Assembly: GCF_018449635.1 (NCBI RefSeq)
Contig: NZ_JAAVUV010000014.1
Location: forward strand, 124,001 to 188,000
Source: Caballeronia sp. dw_276
GTDB taxonomy: Bacteria > Pseudomonadota > Gammaproteobacteria > Burkholderiales > Burkholderiaceae
Reading direction: 5' to 3'
Length of the DNA: 64,000 nucleotides
Both the position numbers and the translations under genes were made by a program. The notes below the pieces were generated by a model that ran no database searches, was not told where the DNA came from, and was given only the letters and a program-made list of their open reading frames with translations. Below, piece by piece: positions 52,350-60,880 of the stretch. How positions within the stretch are numbered: position 1 is the first letter of the stretch; every line of letters starts with the position of its first letter.

Positions 52350-52835
52350 TCATTGTTTGGCTATGCCCGCAGGCTTGTGTGCCGGATCGTGCGCGGTTTT
52401 GGCATCCGTTTTCTTCAAGGGATGCCGCAGCGAACGGCGAATCACACCGATGATCGCGCCTAGCACGAAGAGCGTGATGGCCGGCACGACCCAATACCCG
52501 ACGAAAGCCGTCCAGAGGTAGCCGAACAGAACGTGTTTGCGGGTTGCATATTGCGCGTTGGCTTGCTGGTCCAGCGCAGTCTTCGAGGCCAGGACGTCTT
52601 GTGGACATCCAGCGGTGCGCGCTTCATCGACCGAACCGTGGCAGCGCTGAATGGCGGGCAGGGCGCGCTGGGCGTCGGTGAACGTCCACGTGGAGAGCGT
52701 ATGTGACAGGTCCGCAGAATCGTAGGCGAGTTGCTCGCGGATTTCATTGGCGGCCACGATCATTACCGGGACCGCCCAGAAAACAATCAGGACCAGCCAC
52801 CGCCTGAACCAGCGGTTTTTATATCGCCACACCAT
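52350..52835 (-). CDS. Hypothetical membrane protein, two helices
   Basis: 161 residues from ATG at 52835; the 13 upstream codons look non-native. Two hydrophobic helices lie at about 12-31 (WLVLIVFWAVPVMIVAAN) and 108-132 (VGYWVVPAITLFVLGAIIGV). Between them is a soluble loop of about 75 residues with two cysteines (QRCHGSVDEARTAGCPQ) that may form a disulfide on the periplasmic side. A Lys-rich C terminus (RHPLKKTDAKTAHD) should face the cytoplasm. No recognised domain. Confidence 0.65.
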   Translation of the reverse strand: MVWRYKNRWFRRWLVLIVFWAVPVMIVAANEIREQLAYDSADLSHTLSTWTFTDAQRALPAIQRCHGSVDEARTAGCPQDVLASKTALDQQANAQYATRKHVLFGYLWTAFVGYWVVPAITLFVLGAIIGVIRRSLRHPLKKTDAKTAHDPAHKPAGIAKQ

Positions 52836-53058
52836 CCTCGGGCCTCCGTCCGTTGCAATGCTGCAAACCGGCAAGACTGGCGGACCGATGGCGCTTGAGT
52901 GTCGTATTTGTGTTGTAGGGCGGGCCGCCTCCGCGTCATCTTATGAGATAAAACGCGTGGCGCGTAGCAGCAGCGTAGGTGCACTGCAATATGATGGGCC
53001 GAGGGTTTTCCCGTTTTTTGGGCTATTGGCTCGGCCGTGTTTTTATCGGTGGCTCAAT

Positions 53059-53089
53059 AAAAAAGCCGCGTGCCCGAAGGCCCGCGGCT
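53059..53089 (-). terminator. Terminator of the PsiF-repeat gene (minus strand)
   Basis: GCCGCG-n-GCC / GGC-n-CGCGGC hairpin, followed by six T's on the minus strand. Confidence 0.85.
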
Positions 53090-53122
53090 CTTGCTGCATC
53101 GACTTGCGTCACCTCGGCGCGA

Positions 53123-53431
53123 CTAACCCTTGTTGCTCAGACAGTCTTTCATGAACGCCTTGCGTTCATCGCCTTTCTTGCCCGTAGCCGTCTTGTTGCA
53201 GGCCGTCATTTTCTGCTGCTGGGTCATGGGTGCAGCTGCAGCAACTGGCGCCGATGAAAGGCAGTCCTTCATATACGCCTTGCGTTCGTCGCCTTTCTTG
53301 CCCGCGGCTTGCGTGTTGCAAGTGCTCATTTTCGATTGCTGGCTGTTCTGCGCGAATGCCGGCGTTGCGGCGAAGCTCACGCTTAAGGCGGCTCCCAGTG
53401 CCAACGCTGTCATGGTTGCCCGGATCTTCAT
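53123..53431 (-). CDS. PsiF-repeat protein, secreted, with two repeats
   Basis: 102 residues. A signal peptide is cleaved near residue 27 (PAFA). The mature protein consists of two PsiF units (KMSTCNTQAAGKKGDERKAY and KMTACNKTATGKKGDERKAF), each ending MKDCLS. Each unit has two cysteines in the order C...C that could pair. PsiF of Escherichia coli is phosphate-starvation inducible; the biochemical role is not known. SD GGGAG lies before the ATG. The two repeats are also near-identical in DNA, indicating a recent or gene-converted duplication. Confidence 0.93.
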   Translation of the reverse strand: MKIRATMTALALGAALSVSFAATPAFAQNSQQSKMSTCNTQAAGKKGDERKAYMKDCLSSAPVAAAAPMTQQQKMTACNKTATGKKGDERKAFMKDCLSNKG

Positions 53432-53878
53432 GGCGATGCTCCCTTTTTAGATGGATGACGTGCTGCGAGGTGACGCCGGTCGTGGATCAAAACTGGCGTA
53501 TGCCGGACGGCTTTCCGTGTTTCGGCGCCTCATTATGGCAAAAAGCCCTACAAATGCCGTACGGTTTCGTACCGATACAGCATGAAAACCTGCGCTCGCG
53601 CGTCGGTCCGGCGGCGCTTGACCAATGTCGCGGTCTTGACGCCACCAAGGTTGTAAGCTTGTGCTTCACGATGACGGCAATTGACTGCCTCAGGCTTACA
53701 ATTTTCCGATGCACACGCCCCGCTGTGCGCAGACGAAGCTGCGTTGCAGCGTCGCCACATCGTGCCTCGGGCGTGTGGTGTGGTGATTCAAATCGTCGCA
53801 TCTGCGCTTTAGCCTGAGGCCGTGCGATGCTCCACCCGTCGCCGATCCGCTTGTTCAAACCGTTCCAAGGAGTCGAGT
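53432..53878. other. Intergenic with a spaced inverted repeat at 53651-53701
   Basis: 447 bases. TTGTAAGC (53651-53658) and GCTTACAA (53694-53701) are perfect complements around an inner GGCA/TGCC hairpin. Open frames cross the region, but none has a recognisable protein. Confidence 0.4.
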
Positions 53879-54160
53879 ATGTCCAGTCCCTTGTCAGATC
53901 ACTACAAAGGTTTTGAGATCAGCGTCCAGGCGTTGCGCCGCGCGAAAGAACGCGACGAGCCCGACGACGGTCCGCGCCATTTTGATATTGTCGTGACCAT
54001 TTCGCGAAGTTCAGCCGGCGAGAGCGGCAGATCGGAAATGTTCGGCGTGCCTGACCAGGAACCGTTCGAAAGTCCTATCGATGCAACACGGGCCGGGATC
54101 GACTACGCGCGCAAGATCATCGACAAGCAGGTGGAAGGCCAGTCCGTCGACGAACTCTGA
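53879..54160 (+). CDS. Conserved-looking small hypothetical protein (93 aa)
   Basis: 93 residues from ATG at 53879, SD AAGGAG 7 bases upstream. The sequence is acidic and soluble (YKGFEISVQALRRAKERDEP, FDIVVTISRSSAGESGRSEM, IDYARKIIDKQVEGQSVDEL). The strand-rich first half and C-terminal helix suggest a small alpha/beta protein of the sort found as unnamed Burkholderia proteins. No domain assigned. Confidence 0.7.
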   Translation: MSSPLSDHYKGFEISVQALRRAKERDEPDDGPRHFDIVVTISRSSAGESGRSEMFGVPDQEPFESPIDATRAGIDYARKIIDKQVEGQSVDEL

Positions 54161-54345
54161 AGGCCGCGTCATGTGAGTGTTTTTTGTGCCTTGGCTCGCT
54201 GAAATCAGGGGCATCAGCAATTGCGGCGTACCGGGGAAACGTCCACGCTTCGGGCAATTGCTGTCGGCCAAACGGCTGGCCGGCGCGTTCTAGACGTTCT
54301 ATGCCGTTTTATCCAACAACTCGAACAATCCAGGAGATTCGTTGC

Positions 54346-55341
54346 ATGAACTCACATGACAAGAACTTGAAACCCGCGCTGCGCCGCCGCTTTCTTGGCG
54401 TTGCGCTGTCGATTGGCGCATGTGCCGCGCTGCCGTTATCCATTTACTCGAGCGCCGCCGCCGCGCAAGCCGCGCACAAGCCGAAGGTCGCGCTCGTGAT
54501 GAAATCCCTCGCGAACGAGTTTTTCCTGACCATGGAAACCGGCGCCAAGGACTACCAGAAACACAATCCGAACCAGTTCGACTTGATCACGAACGGCATC
54601 AAGGACGAGACGGATACCGCCAACCAGATTCGCATCGTGGAGCAGATGATCGTCTCCAAGGTCGATGCACTCGTGATCGCCCCGGCTGATTCGAAGGCAC
54701 TGGTTCCGGTGATCAAGAAGGCGGTGGACGCCGGGATCATTGTGGTGAACATCGACAACAAGCTCGATACCGACGTGCTCAAATCGAAGGATCTGAACGT
54801 GCCGTTCGTCGGTCCGGACAATGCCAAGGGCGCGCGTCAGGTGGGTGAGTATCTGGCCAAGCAGAAGCTCAAATCCGGCGATGAGGTCGGCATCATCGAA
54901 GGCGTTTCAACGACTACGAATGCGCAGCAGCGCACGGCGGGTTTCAAGCAAGCCATGCAGACTGCAGGCGTGAAGGTGGTCGCATTGCAATCGGGCGATT
55001 GGGAAATCGACAAGGGCAACGCGGTTGCATCGCAGATCTTAAACGCTAACCCGAACGTGAAGGCACTGCTTTGCGGCAACGACAACATGGCGATCGGCGC
55101 CGTGTCCGCGGTGCGTGCGGCGGGCAAGGCCGGCAAGGTTCAGGTCGTGGGTTACGACAACATCAACGCCATCAAGCCGATGCTCGCCGATGGCCGCGTG
55201 CTCGCCACCGCCGATCAATACGCTGCGAAGCAGGCCGTTTTTGGCATCGATACCGCGTTGAAGGCCATTGCCGACCACAAGAAGCAATCGGAACTCTCGG
55301 GCGTGGTTGAAACGCCGGTGGACCTCGTTACCAAAAAGTAG
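54346..55341 (+). CDS. Sugar ABC transporter periplasmic binding protein (RbsB-like, CUT2)
   Basis: 331 residues from ATG at 54346 with caggag upstream. The long open frame before it is not coding. The signal peptide spans residues 1 to about 40 (FLGVALSIGACAALPLSIYS). The type 1 binding-protein fold shows VALVMKSLANEFFLTMETGA, VDALVIAPADSKALVPVIKK and NVKALLCGNDNMAIGAVSAV. It would bind a pentose, hexose or polyol and deliver it to an ABC permease. RbsB-like proteins can also present sugar to a chemoreceptor, and an MCP gene lies at 58932. Between it and the ATPase gene are 249 bases with a hairpin. Confidence 0.93.
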   Translation: MNSHDKNLKPALRRRFLGVALSIGACAALPLSIYSSAAAAQAAHKPKVALVMKSLANEFFLTMETGAKDYQKHNPNQFDLITNGIKDETDTANQIRIVEQMIVSKVDALVIAPADSKALVPVIKKAVDAGIIVVNIDNKLDTDVLKSKDLNVPFVGPDNAKGARQVGEYLAKQKLKSGDEVGIIEGVSTTTNAQQRTAGFKQAMQTAGVKVVALQSGDWEIDKGNAVASQILNANPNVKALLCGNDNMAIGAVSAVRAAGKAGKVQVVGYDNINAIKPMLADGRVLATADQYAAKQAVFGIDTALKAIADHKKQSELSGVVETPVDLVTKK

Positions 55342-55360
55342 TAAGCATCTACGTGAAAAA

Positions 55361-55383
55361 CAGGATTCGTCTGTCGAATTCTG
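55361..55383. repeat. Intercistronic inverted repeat between binding-protein and ATPase genes
   Basis: CAGGATTCG, 5-base spacer, CGAATTCTG: 9-bp arms with one mismatch, 20 bases after the binding-protein stop. No long T-run follows, so it may stabilise the upstream mRNA or attenuate the downstream gene. Confidence 0.5.
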
Positions 55384-55590
55384 TCTAAAATCTCAAGAAC
55401 TGGGCATCGCTGCCGATAATTGAAGGCATAGCCAGGTTGGCAAGGCAGCTTTCATCGAACGCTCAGGCGATGCTCAGCATGGTTTTTACTGGCGCGAAAG
55501 ACCGGGAGACGCTAGCTGGAGTGGCTTGCCTGCAAACGATTGCGGCATGCTCCGCCCAACAAGGCGCCGGTCAGCAGCAGCGGGAAGGCG

Positions 55591-57201
55591 ATGGACACTA
55601 TTGTGGGAACTGCCCCGGTCTTGACCGTGAGCGGTGTTGGCAAGACCTATGTGGAGCCAGTGCTGACGGGCGTCACGCTGGATCTGCGCGCGGGCGAAGT
55701 GCTGGCATTGACCGGCGAAAACGGCGCGGGCAAGAGCACGTTGTCCAAGATTATCGGTGGACTGGTCGATCCAACCACCGGTTCGATGACGCTCGGCGGC
55801 GCGCCGTACGCACCGGCGAGCCGCAAGGAAGCCGAGGCGCTCGGCGTGCGCATGGTGATGCAGGAGCTCAATCTCCTGCCGACGCTATCGGTTGCGGAGA
55901 ACCTGTTCCTCAACCGTTTGCCCCAGCGCAAGGGTCTGAAGTTCGGCTGGATCGACCGTGCTGCGTTGCGCGAGGACGCACACCACGCCATGCAGCAGGT
56001 CGGACTGGATGCAATCGATCCCGGCACCTTGGTCGGCGAACTGGGGATCGGGCATCAGCAGATGGTGGAGATCGCGCGCAATTTGATTGGCGATTGCCGC
56101 GTGCTGATCCTCGACGAACCCACTGCCATGCTGACGGCGCGCGAAGTCGATCTGCTGTTCGAACAGGTCGAGCGTCTGAAGGAGCGGGGCGTGGCGCTGG
56201 TGTACATCTCGCACCGGCTGGAAGAATTGCGGCGGATTGCGGGGCGCGCAGCCGTGTTGCGCGACGGCAAACTGGTTCACATCGACGACATGGCGAACCT
56301 GACGAGCGACCGGCTCGTCACGCTGATGGTGGGACGTGACATTGGCGAACGGATCGATCTGGGCGAACGGAAGATCCGGGACGTTGCGCTGAAGGTCGAT
56401 GGCATGCGCCGCGCCGATGTGGTCCGCGACGTATCGTTCGAAGTGAAAGCCGGCGAGATTTTCGGCATCAGCGGCCTGATTGGCGCGGGCCGTACCGAGC
56501 TGATGCGGCTGATCTACGGCGCGGACAAGGCCGATGGCGGCGTGGTATCGGTGGCGCATAAAGGCGCGGCGCTCGCACCGGTGAAGATCGCATCGCCCGC
56601 CGACGCCGTGAAGAACGGCATTGCGCTGATCACGGAGGATCGCAAGGGCGAAGGACTGCTTTTGCCGCAGCCGATCGCCGCGAACATTTCGCTCGGGAAC
56701 ATCGGCGCGGTATCGAGCAAGGGTTTTGTCGATGGACGGCGCGAAGCCGCGCTTGCCCAGACGCAGATCGACGCCATGCATATACGCGCGGCGGGCCCGT
56801 CGCAGCCGGTGTCGGAGTTGTCGGGCGGCAATCAGCAGAAGGTTGTGATCGGGCGTTGGCTTGCACGCGACTCCACAGTGTTGCTCTTCGATGAACCCAC
56901 GCGCGGCATCGACGTCGGCGCGAAGTTCGACATCTATGCGTTGATGGGCGCGTTGGCGCTGGAAGGACGCGCGCTGGTGGTGGTATCGAGTGACCTGCGC
57001 GAGCTGATGCTGATCTGCGACCGGATTGGCGTGATGTCGGCGGGGCGGATGACCGGAATCTTCGATCGCGATGACTGGACGCAGGACATGCTGCTCGCCG
57101 CGGCATTTGCGGGCTACGCAAAACGCGATGAGATTCTTCAGGAGCCCATCGTGCCGGACGCGAAAGCGCCGCCTGCCGAGACGGGTGAAGTCGAACGGTG
57201 A
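55591..57201 (+). CDS. Sugar ABC transporter ATP-binding protein, double ABC domain (RbsA-like)
   Basis: 536 residues from ATG at 55591; SD-like ggaagg. Two ABC domains are fused. The first has Walker A TGENGAGKST (about 41-50), signature-like LGIGHQQMVEIAR and Walker B VLILDEPTAMLT. The second has LIGAGRTELMRLIYG (degenerate P-loop) and a full signature LSGGNQQKVVIGRWLARDST with LLFDEPTRGIDVGAK. This is the standard CUT2 ATPase arrangement that energises pentose/hexose import. The CUT2 permease that normally follows is missing: the next gene is a LacI regulator. Confidence 0.95.
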   Translation: MDTIVGTAPVLTVSGVGKTYVEPVLTGVTLDLRAGEVLALTGENGAGKSTLSKIIGGLVDPTTGSMTLGGAPYAPASRKEAEALGVRMVMQELNLLPTLSVAENLFLNRLPQRKGLKFGWIDRAALREDAHHAMQQVGLDAIDPGTLVGELGIGHQQMVEIARNLIGDCRVLILDEPTAMLTAREVDLLFEQVERLKERGVALVYISHRLEELRRIAGRAAVLRDGKLVHIDDMANLTSDRLVTLMVGRDIGERIDLGERKIRDVALKVDGMRRADVVRDVSFEVKAGEIFGISGLIGAGRTELMRLIYGADKADGGVVSVAHKGAALAPVKIASPADAVKNGIALITEDRKGEGLLLPQPIAANISLGNIGAVSSKGFVDGRREAALAQTQIDAMHIRAAGPSQPVSELSGGNQQKVVIGRWLARDSTVLLFDEPTRGIDVGAKFDIYALMGALALEGRALVVVSSDLRELMLICDRIGVMSAGRMTGIFDRDDWTQDMLLAAAFAGYAKRDEILQEPIVPDAKAPPAETGEVER

Positions 57202-57546
57202 ACCGGGTCCCGCCTTGCTTGGCATAGCGGGTGCTTGACAGAGATGCCTCGGGCGGAGTTGGGACCGCTCAGTGCTCCGAACGAGCGGATGCATGTCGGA
57301 CGTTACGTTACGCATTTGCTTGTCTGCGGGCGTAGCGGGTAACAAAGAGAACACTCAGCCGCAGGCTGCGGACGTAGCAACATAAAAAGCCGGCACGGGG
57401 ATTCACGCCGGCGGACGGCCCAGGAGGGTCGCGAAACCAGAAGGGAACGGGTGCCATCGGGCGGTGGGCTGTCAAGGCCCATGCGCGTTGCGGGTACCAA
57501 CTAAAAGAGCAAAAGCAAGACCAAAAGTCAGAGAGAAGGACCAAGT
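57202..57546. other. Intergenic gap where a permease gene would be expected
   Basis: 345 bases with no ORF resembling a membrane protein. It contains a minus-strand terminator (57384-57412) that serves no visible gene. Confidence 0.6.
57384..57412 (-). terminator. Orphan minus-strand terminator
   Basis: GCCGGC, 12-base loop, GCCGGC, with TTTTT on the minus strand. All real genes on either side are on the plus strand, so it has no obvious gene to end. Confidence 0.65.
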
Positions 57547-58581
57547 ATGGCGACGATCAAAGATGTAGCGGCCATTGCGGGCGTTTCGTTCACAACCGTG
57601 TCTCATGTGGTGAACAACTCGCGGCCTGTATCGGCTGAAGTCCGGGTCAAAGTCGAGCGTGCAATCCGGGAGCTGGACTACGTGCCTTCGGCGGTAGCGC
57701 GTTCCCTCAAGGCGCGCAACACGCTCACCATCGGCTTGCTGGTGCCGAACGCGACCAACCCGTATTTCGCGGAACTGGCGCGCGGCGTGGAAGATGGATG
57801 TGCGAAGAACGGCTATTGCATGTTCTTCTGCAATTCCGACGACGACCCCGCCAAACAGCGCAGCTACCTTCGCGTGTTGCAGGAAAAGCGCATCGACGGG
57901 CTGGTGATCGCATCGGCGGGAGAAGATGCGGTGCTCGCTCAAAGCCTGGCGGGTGCACGTGAACCCCTGGTGATCCTGGACAGGAACATCGAGGGGGTAT
58001 CGGCGGATCTGGTGCAGATCGATCATGAGAAAGGCGGATATCTCGCCACGCGTCATTTGCTGCAACTCGGGCATTCGCGCGTTGCCTGCATTACCGGGCC
58101 GATCGCCACGGCGGTCAGCGCAATGCGCGTGCACGGCTTTATTCGCGCGATGGCCGAGCGCGGTATCGAGATCGAGCCGAATGCGATTCAGCAGAGCGCA
58201 TTTTCGGCAACGGGCGGTTATGAAGCCGCGTCGCAACTCTTCGATACGTTGAGGCCGACCGGGATTTTCGCGTGCAACGACATGATGGGCGTCGGCGCAT
58301 TGCGGGCGGCGGCGGAGCGCGGGATCAACGTGCCGAAGGATTGCTCGATCATCGGATTCGACGACATCGAACTGAGCCGATACACCTATCCGGCCTTGTC
58401 GACCGTAGGGCAGTCCGTGCGGGAACTGGGTGAGCTCGCGGCGCAAACGCTGATTGACCGGATTGCCGGAAAGGTGCCGGCGAGCACACGCAGGCGCGTC
58501 GTGACGCCGCATATGATCTTGCGGGAATCGACTGGAGTCGTGCCGCAGGGCGAGGTGAGCGAGACCGCGCGCGGGCATTGA
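57547..58581 (+). CDS. LacI-family transcriptional regulator (RbsR-like)
   Basis: 344 residues. The HTH is at the extreme N terminus (MATIKDVAAIAGVSFTTVSH), followed by the hinge AVARSLKARNTLTIGLLVPN. The effector domain has NPYFAELARGVEDGCAKNGY, RHLLQLGHSRVACITGP and IIGFDDIELSRYTYPALSTV. SD GAAGGA lies 7 bases before the ATG. By position it should control the adjacent ABC genes in response to the imported sugar. It is followed by a strong terminator. Confidence 0.94.
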   Translation: MATIKDVAAIAGVSFTTVSHVVNNSRPVSAEVRVKVERAIRELDYVPSAVARSLKARNTLTIGLLVPNATNPYFAELARGVEDGCAKNGYCMFFCNSDDDPAKQRSYLRVLQEKRIDGLVIASAGEDAVLAQSLAGAREPLVILDRNIEGVSADLVQIDHEKGGYLATRHLLQLGHSRVACITGPIATAVSAMRVHGFIRAMAERGIEIEPNAIQQSAFSATGGYEAASQLFDTLRPTGIFACNDMMGVGALRAAAERGINVPKDCSIIGFDDIELSRYTYPALSTVGQSVRELGELAAQTLIDRIAGKVPASTRRRVVTPHMILRESTGVVPQGEVSETARGH

Positions 58582-58600
58582 TCGAAACACGTTGGGCGAA

Positions 58601-58634
58601 AACGGGCCGGCTTCATGCCGGCCCGTTGCTTTTT
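58601..58634 (+). terminator. Terminator of the RbsR-like gene
   Basis: AACGGGCCGGC / GCCGGCCCGTT arms around a 5-base loop, followed by GCTTTTT. Confidence 0.92.
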
Positions 58635-58702
58635 GGGCCTTTGCAGAAAAGGCCGCTTCGGAATCGGCGGCAGCTGATTGAAAGCATGATGGCGTTCACC
58701 CT

Positions 58703-58739
58703 ATCCAGATAAACACCTACTACATTCGAATATCTGGAT
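58703..58739. repeat. Perfect spaced inverted repeat upstream of the chemoreceptor
   Basis: ATCCAGATA (58703-58711), 19-base spacer, TATCTGGAT (58731-58739), about 75 bases upstream of the sigma-28-like promoter. There is no T-run, so it is not a terminator. It may be an operator. Confidence 0.5.
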
Positions 58740-58811
58740 CACATTCGTGTCAATCGAGCTCCAAAACTGCACGATCGATTCATCTGATGAAACATCATTT
58801 CAAAATTTTCC

Positions 58812-58838
58812 TAAAGTGCGTGGCTTACACGCCGTAAA
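58812..58838 (+). promoter_or_regulatory. Sigma-28 (FliA) promoter of the chemoreceptor gene
   Basis: TAAA, 15 bases, GCCGTAAA: agrees with the flagellar sigma consensus TAAA-N15-GCCGATAA at all but one -10 position (GCCGTAAA vs GCCGATAA, two letters). It lies 93 bases before the MCP start and points toward it. Confidence 0.75.
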
Positions 58839-58931
58839 ACCTGAGCAAGCAGGCGCGTTTGGGTCATCGTGGAAACGAGATGGACCGACCACCGCCGCCG
58901 ATCATTCAAACACGCGGCTTCAAGGAAAATC

Positions 58932-60650
58932 ATGAACATGAGTCTCACGATCAAGGCCCGTCTCGGTCTTACGATGGCCTTCCTCGGCCTGCTGCTTGTA
59001 GCAATCGGCGGCCTGGGCCTTTATGGCATGACGCAGGCGAACCGGGCCTATCGCGACACGTTCGAAAACCAGATGCCCAGCGCGAACGCCGTGAGCAACG
59101 CGGAACTCTATTCCGCGCGCGAGCGCCTGGTATTTGATCGCGCAGCCTTTCTGGCCGGCACGCCTGAGGTTGCATCGACCATCGAACGGGGCACGTTGAT
59201 GCGCTCCAAGGCCGACGGCTTCTGGAAAAAATATTCCGAGCTTCCGGCGGTCGACGCTCACGAGAAACAGCTTGCGGATGCATCGAACGCAAAGCGCCTC
59301 GCGCTGCAGAAACTGATCGATGGCGGGTATGAGGCGGTGAGAGCCAACGATCAGGCGCGCATCGTCGAATCGGCCAAGGCCATGCAGGCGACCTACAACG
59401 AACTCTCGGGCGCCAACGACGCGCTGCGCAAGTTCCAGTTCGATGCCGCGCGCCAGGGCTATGACGCGGCCCAGGGCGCTGCATCGACGTTCGAAACGCT
59501 GAGCCTGACCGCAATCGTGATCGGGCTCGCCGCCGCCGCGTTCTCGTGGTTCGCGCTGCGCCGTGCAATCGGCCGGCCGCTCGACGAAGCGATCGAACAT
59601 TTCGATGCGATCGCCGCCGGCGACCTGCGCCGTCATGTCAACGTCACGTCCCGCGACGAAATGGGTCTCCTGATGCAGGGCCTTGCGCGCATGCAGACGA
59701 GCCTCGTTGCGACGGTGCGTAGTGTGCGCTCGGGCAGCGAATCCATCGCGTCGGCGACCAAGCAGATCGCAGCGGGCAATATCGATTTGTCGTCGCGTAC
59801 CGAGGAGCAGGCGTCGGCGCTGCAAGAAACGGCGTCGAGCATGGACGAATTGACCGGCACCGTGAAGCAGAACGCCGATAACGCTCGCCAGGCCAGCTCG
59901 CTCGCGGCAAACGCGTCGGAGATTGCGAACAAGGGCAGCCGCGTGGTTGCGCAAGTCGTCGGCACGATGGGCGATATCAACCAAAGCTCGGCGAAGATCG
60001 CGGACATCATTACGATCATCGAAGGAATCGCGTTCCAGACGAACATTCTTGCGCTCAACGCGGCAGTCGAAGCGGCGCGCGCCGGCGAGGAAGGACGCGG
60101 TTTTGCTGTCGTGGCGGGCGAAGTGCGCAGCCTGGCGCAGCGCTCATCGGCGGCGGCGAAGGAGATCAAGGGTCTTATCGATACATCGGTGGAGCGTGTG
60201 CAATCAGGCACGTCCCTGGTCGATGAAGCCGGCCGCACGATGGCCGAGATCATCGGCGCCGTGCAGCGCGTGACGGACATCATGGGCGAGATTGCAGCGG
60301 CATCGGAAGAGCAAAGCAGTGGTATTGAACAGGTTGCGCGCGCCGTCACGCAAATGGACGAAGTCACGCAGCAGAACGCGGCGCTCGTGGAAGAAGCTGC
60401 TGCAGCGGCGCAATCGCTGGAAGATCAGGCGGCGAAGCTGCGCGAAGCCGTGGCCGTGTTCCACCTCAACGATGACGGTTCGGTGGTCGTCGGCGCCGCC
60501 CGTACGGCGCCGCGCAATGTGTCGTCGCCGGGCGCGGCGAAATTCCGGCCGTCCGTGGCGCTCAAGGCCAAGCGTGCAACGCCGGCCAAACCCGTGGCTG
60601 CAGCGGGGCGGCCGTTGGCAGCGGCCGGTGGGGACTGGGAAACGTTCTAA
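58932..60650 (+). CDS. Methyl-accepting chemotaxis protein
   Basis: 572 residues from ATG at 58932 (AGGAAA 4 bases upstream). TM1 is at about 11-33 (LGLTMAFLGLLLVAIGGLGL), then a periplasmic four-helix-bundle-like region, and TM2 at about 190-212 (LTAIVIGLAAAAFSWFAL). A HAMP domain and a cytoplasmic signalling domain follow, with the hairpin tip FQTNILALNAAVEAARAGEE, EGRGFAVVAGEVRSLA. The C terminus ends DWETF, matching the CheR/CheB-tethering pentapeptide xWxxF. It senses a ligand and signals through CheA/CheW. The sugar-binding-protein gene nearby suggests sugar taxis, as inference. Confidence 0.96.
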   Translation: MNMSLTIKARLGLTMAFLGLLLVAIGGLGLYGMTQANRAYRDTFENQMPSANAVSNAELYSARERLVFDRAAFLAGTPEVASTIERGTLMRSKADGFWKKYSELPAVDAHEKQLADASNAKRLALQKLIDGGYEAVRANDQARIVESAKAMQATYNELSGANDALRKFQFDAARQGYDAAQGAASTFETLSLTAIVIGLAAAAFSWFALRRAIGRPLDEAIEHFDAIAAGDLRRHVNVTSRDEMGLLMQGLARMQTSLVATVRSVRSGSESIASATKQIAAGNIDLSSRTEEQASALQETASSMDELTGTVKQNADNARQASSLAANASEIANKGSRVVAQVVGTMGDINQSSAKIADIITIIEGIAFQTNILALNAAVEAARAGEEGRGFAVVAGEVRSLAQRSSAAAKEIKGLIDTSVERVQSGTSLVDEAGRTMAEIIGAVQRVTDIMGEIAAASEEQSSGIEQVARAVTQMDEVTQQNAALVEEAAAAAQSLEDQAAKLREAVAVFHLNDDGSVVVGAARTAPRNVSSPGAAKFRPSVALKAKRATPAKPVAAAGRPLAAAGGDWETF

Positions 60651-60880
60651 ATCTGGTCTAAATGCAGGCCTGTCGACGCGCCGCGATTTTTTGCGGCGCG
60701 TTTTCGTTTGCGGCGCGTTTGGTGCGCGGCGTAGTCGCCGTAAAGCCTCCAGGGGAAGTTTTAAACGATCGTGTGAAATGGGATATCGACGGTGTAATGA
60801 GGGCGCGCATCCGATTCGCGGCCATTGCCAACTTCCCCGTACACTGTGCGCTGCATCCGATAACCATTTCAGGACATGCC

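Noticed and set aside
53487..53858. 123-codon minus-strand ORF in the gap before the 93-aa gene
   Set aside because: No domain, no clear Shine-Dalgarno and basic low-information composition.
55885..57354. 489-codon minus-strand ORF across the ABC ATPase
   Set aside because: Antisense to two ABC domains with full motifs; translation has no protein-like pattern. It also does not encode the missing permease.
57472..58590. 372-codon minus-strand ORF over the RbsR-like gene
   Set aside because: Antisense to a complete LacI-family protein; no domain in the translation. It was considered as the gene ended by the orphan terminator at 57384, but it does not look like a protein.
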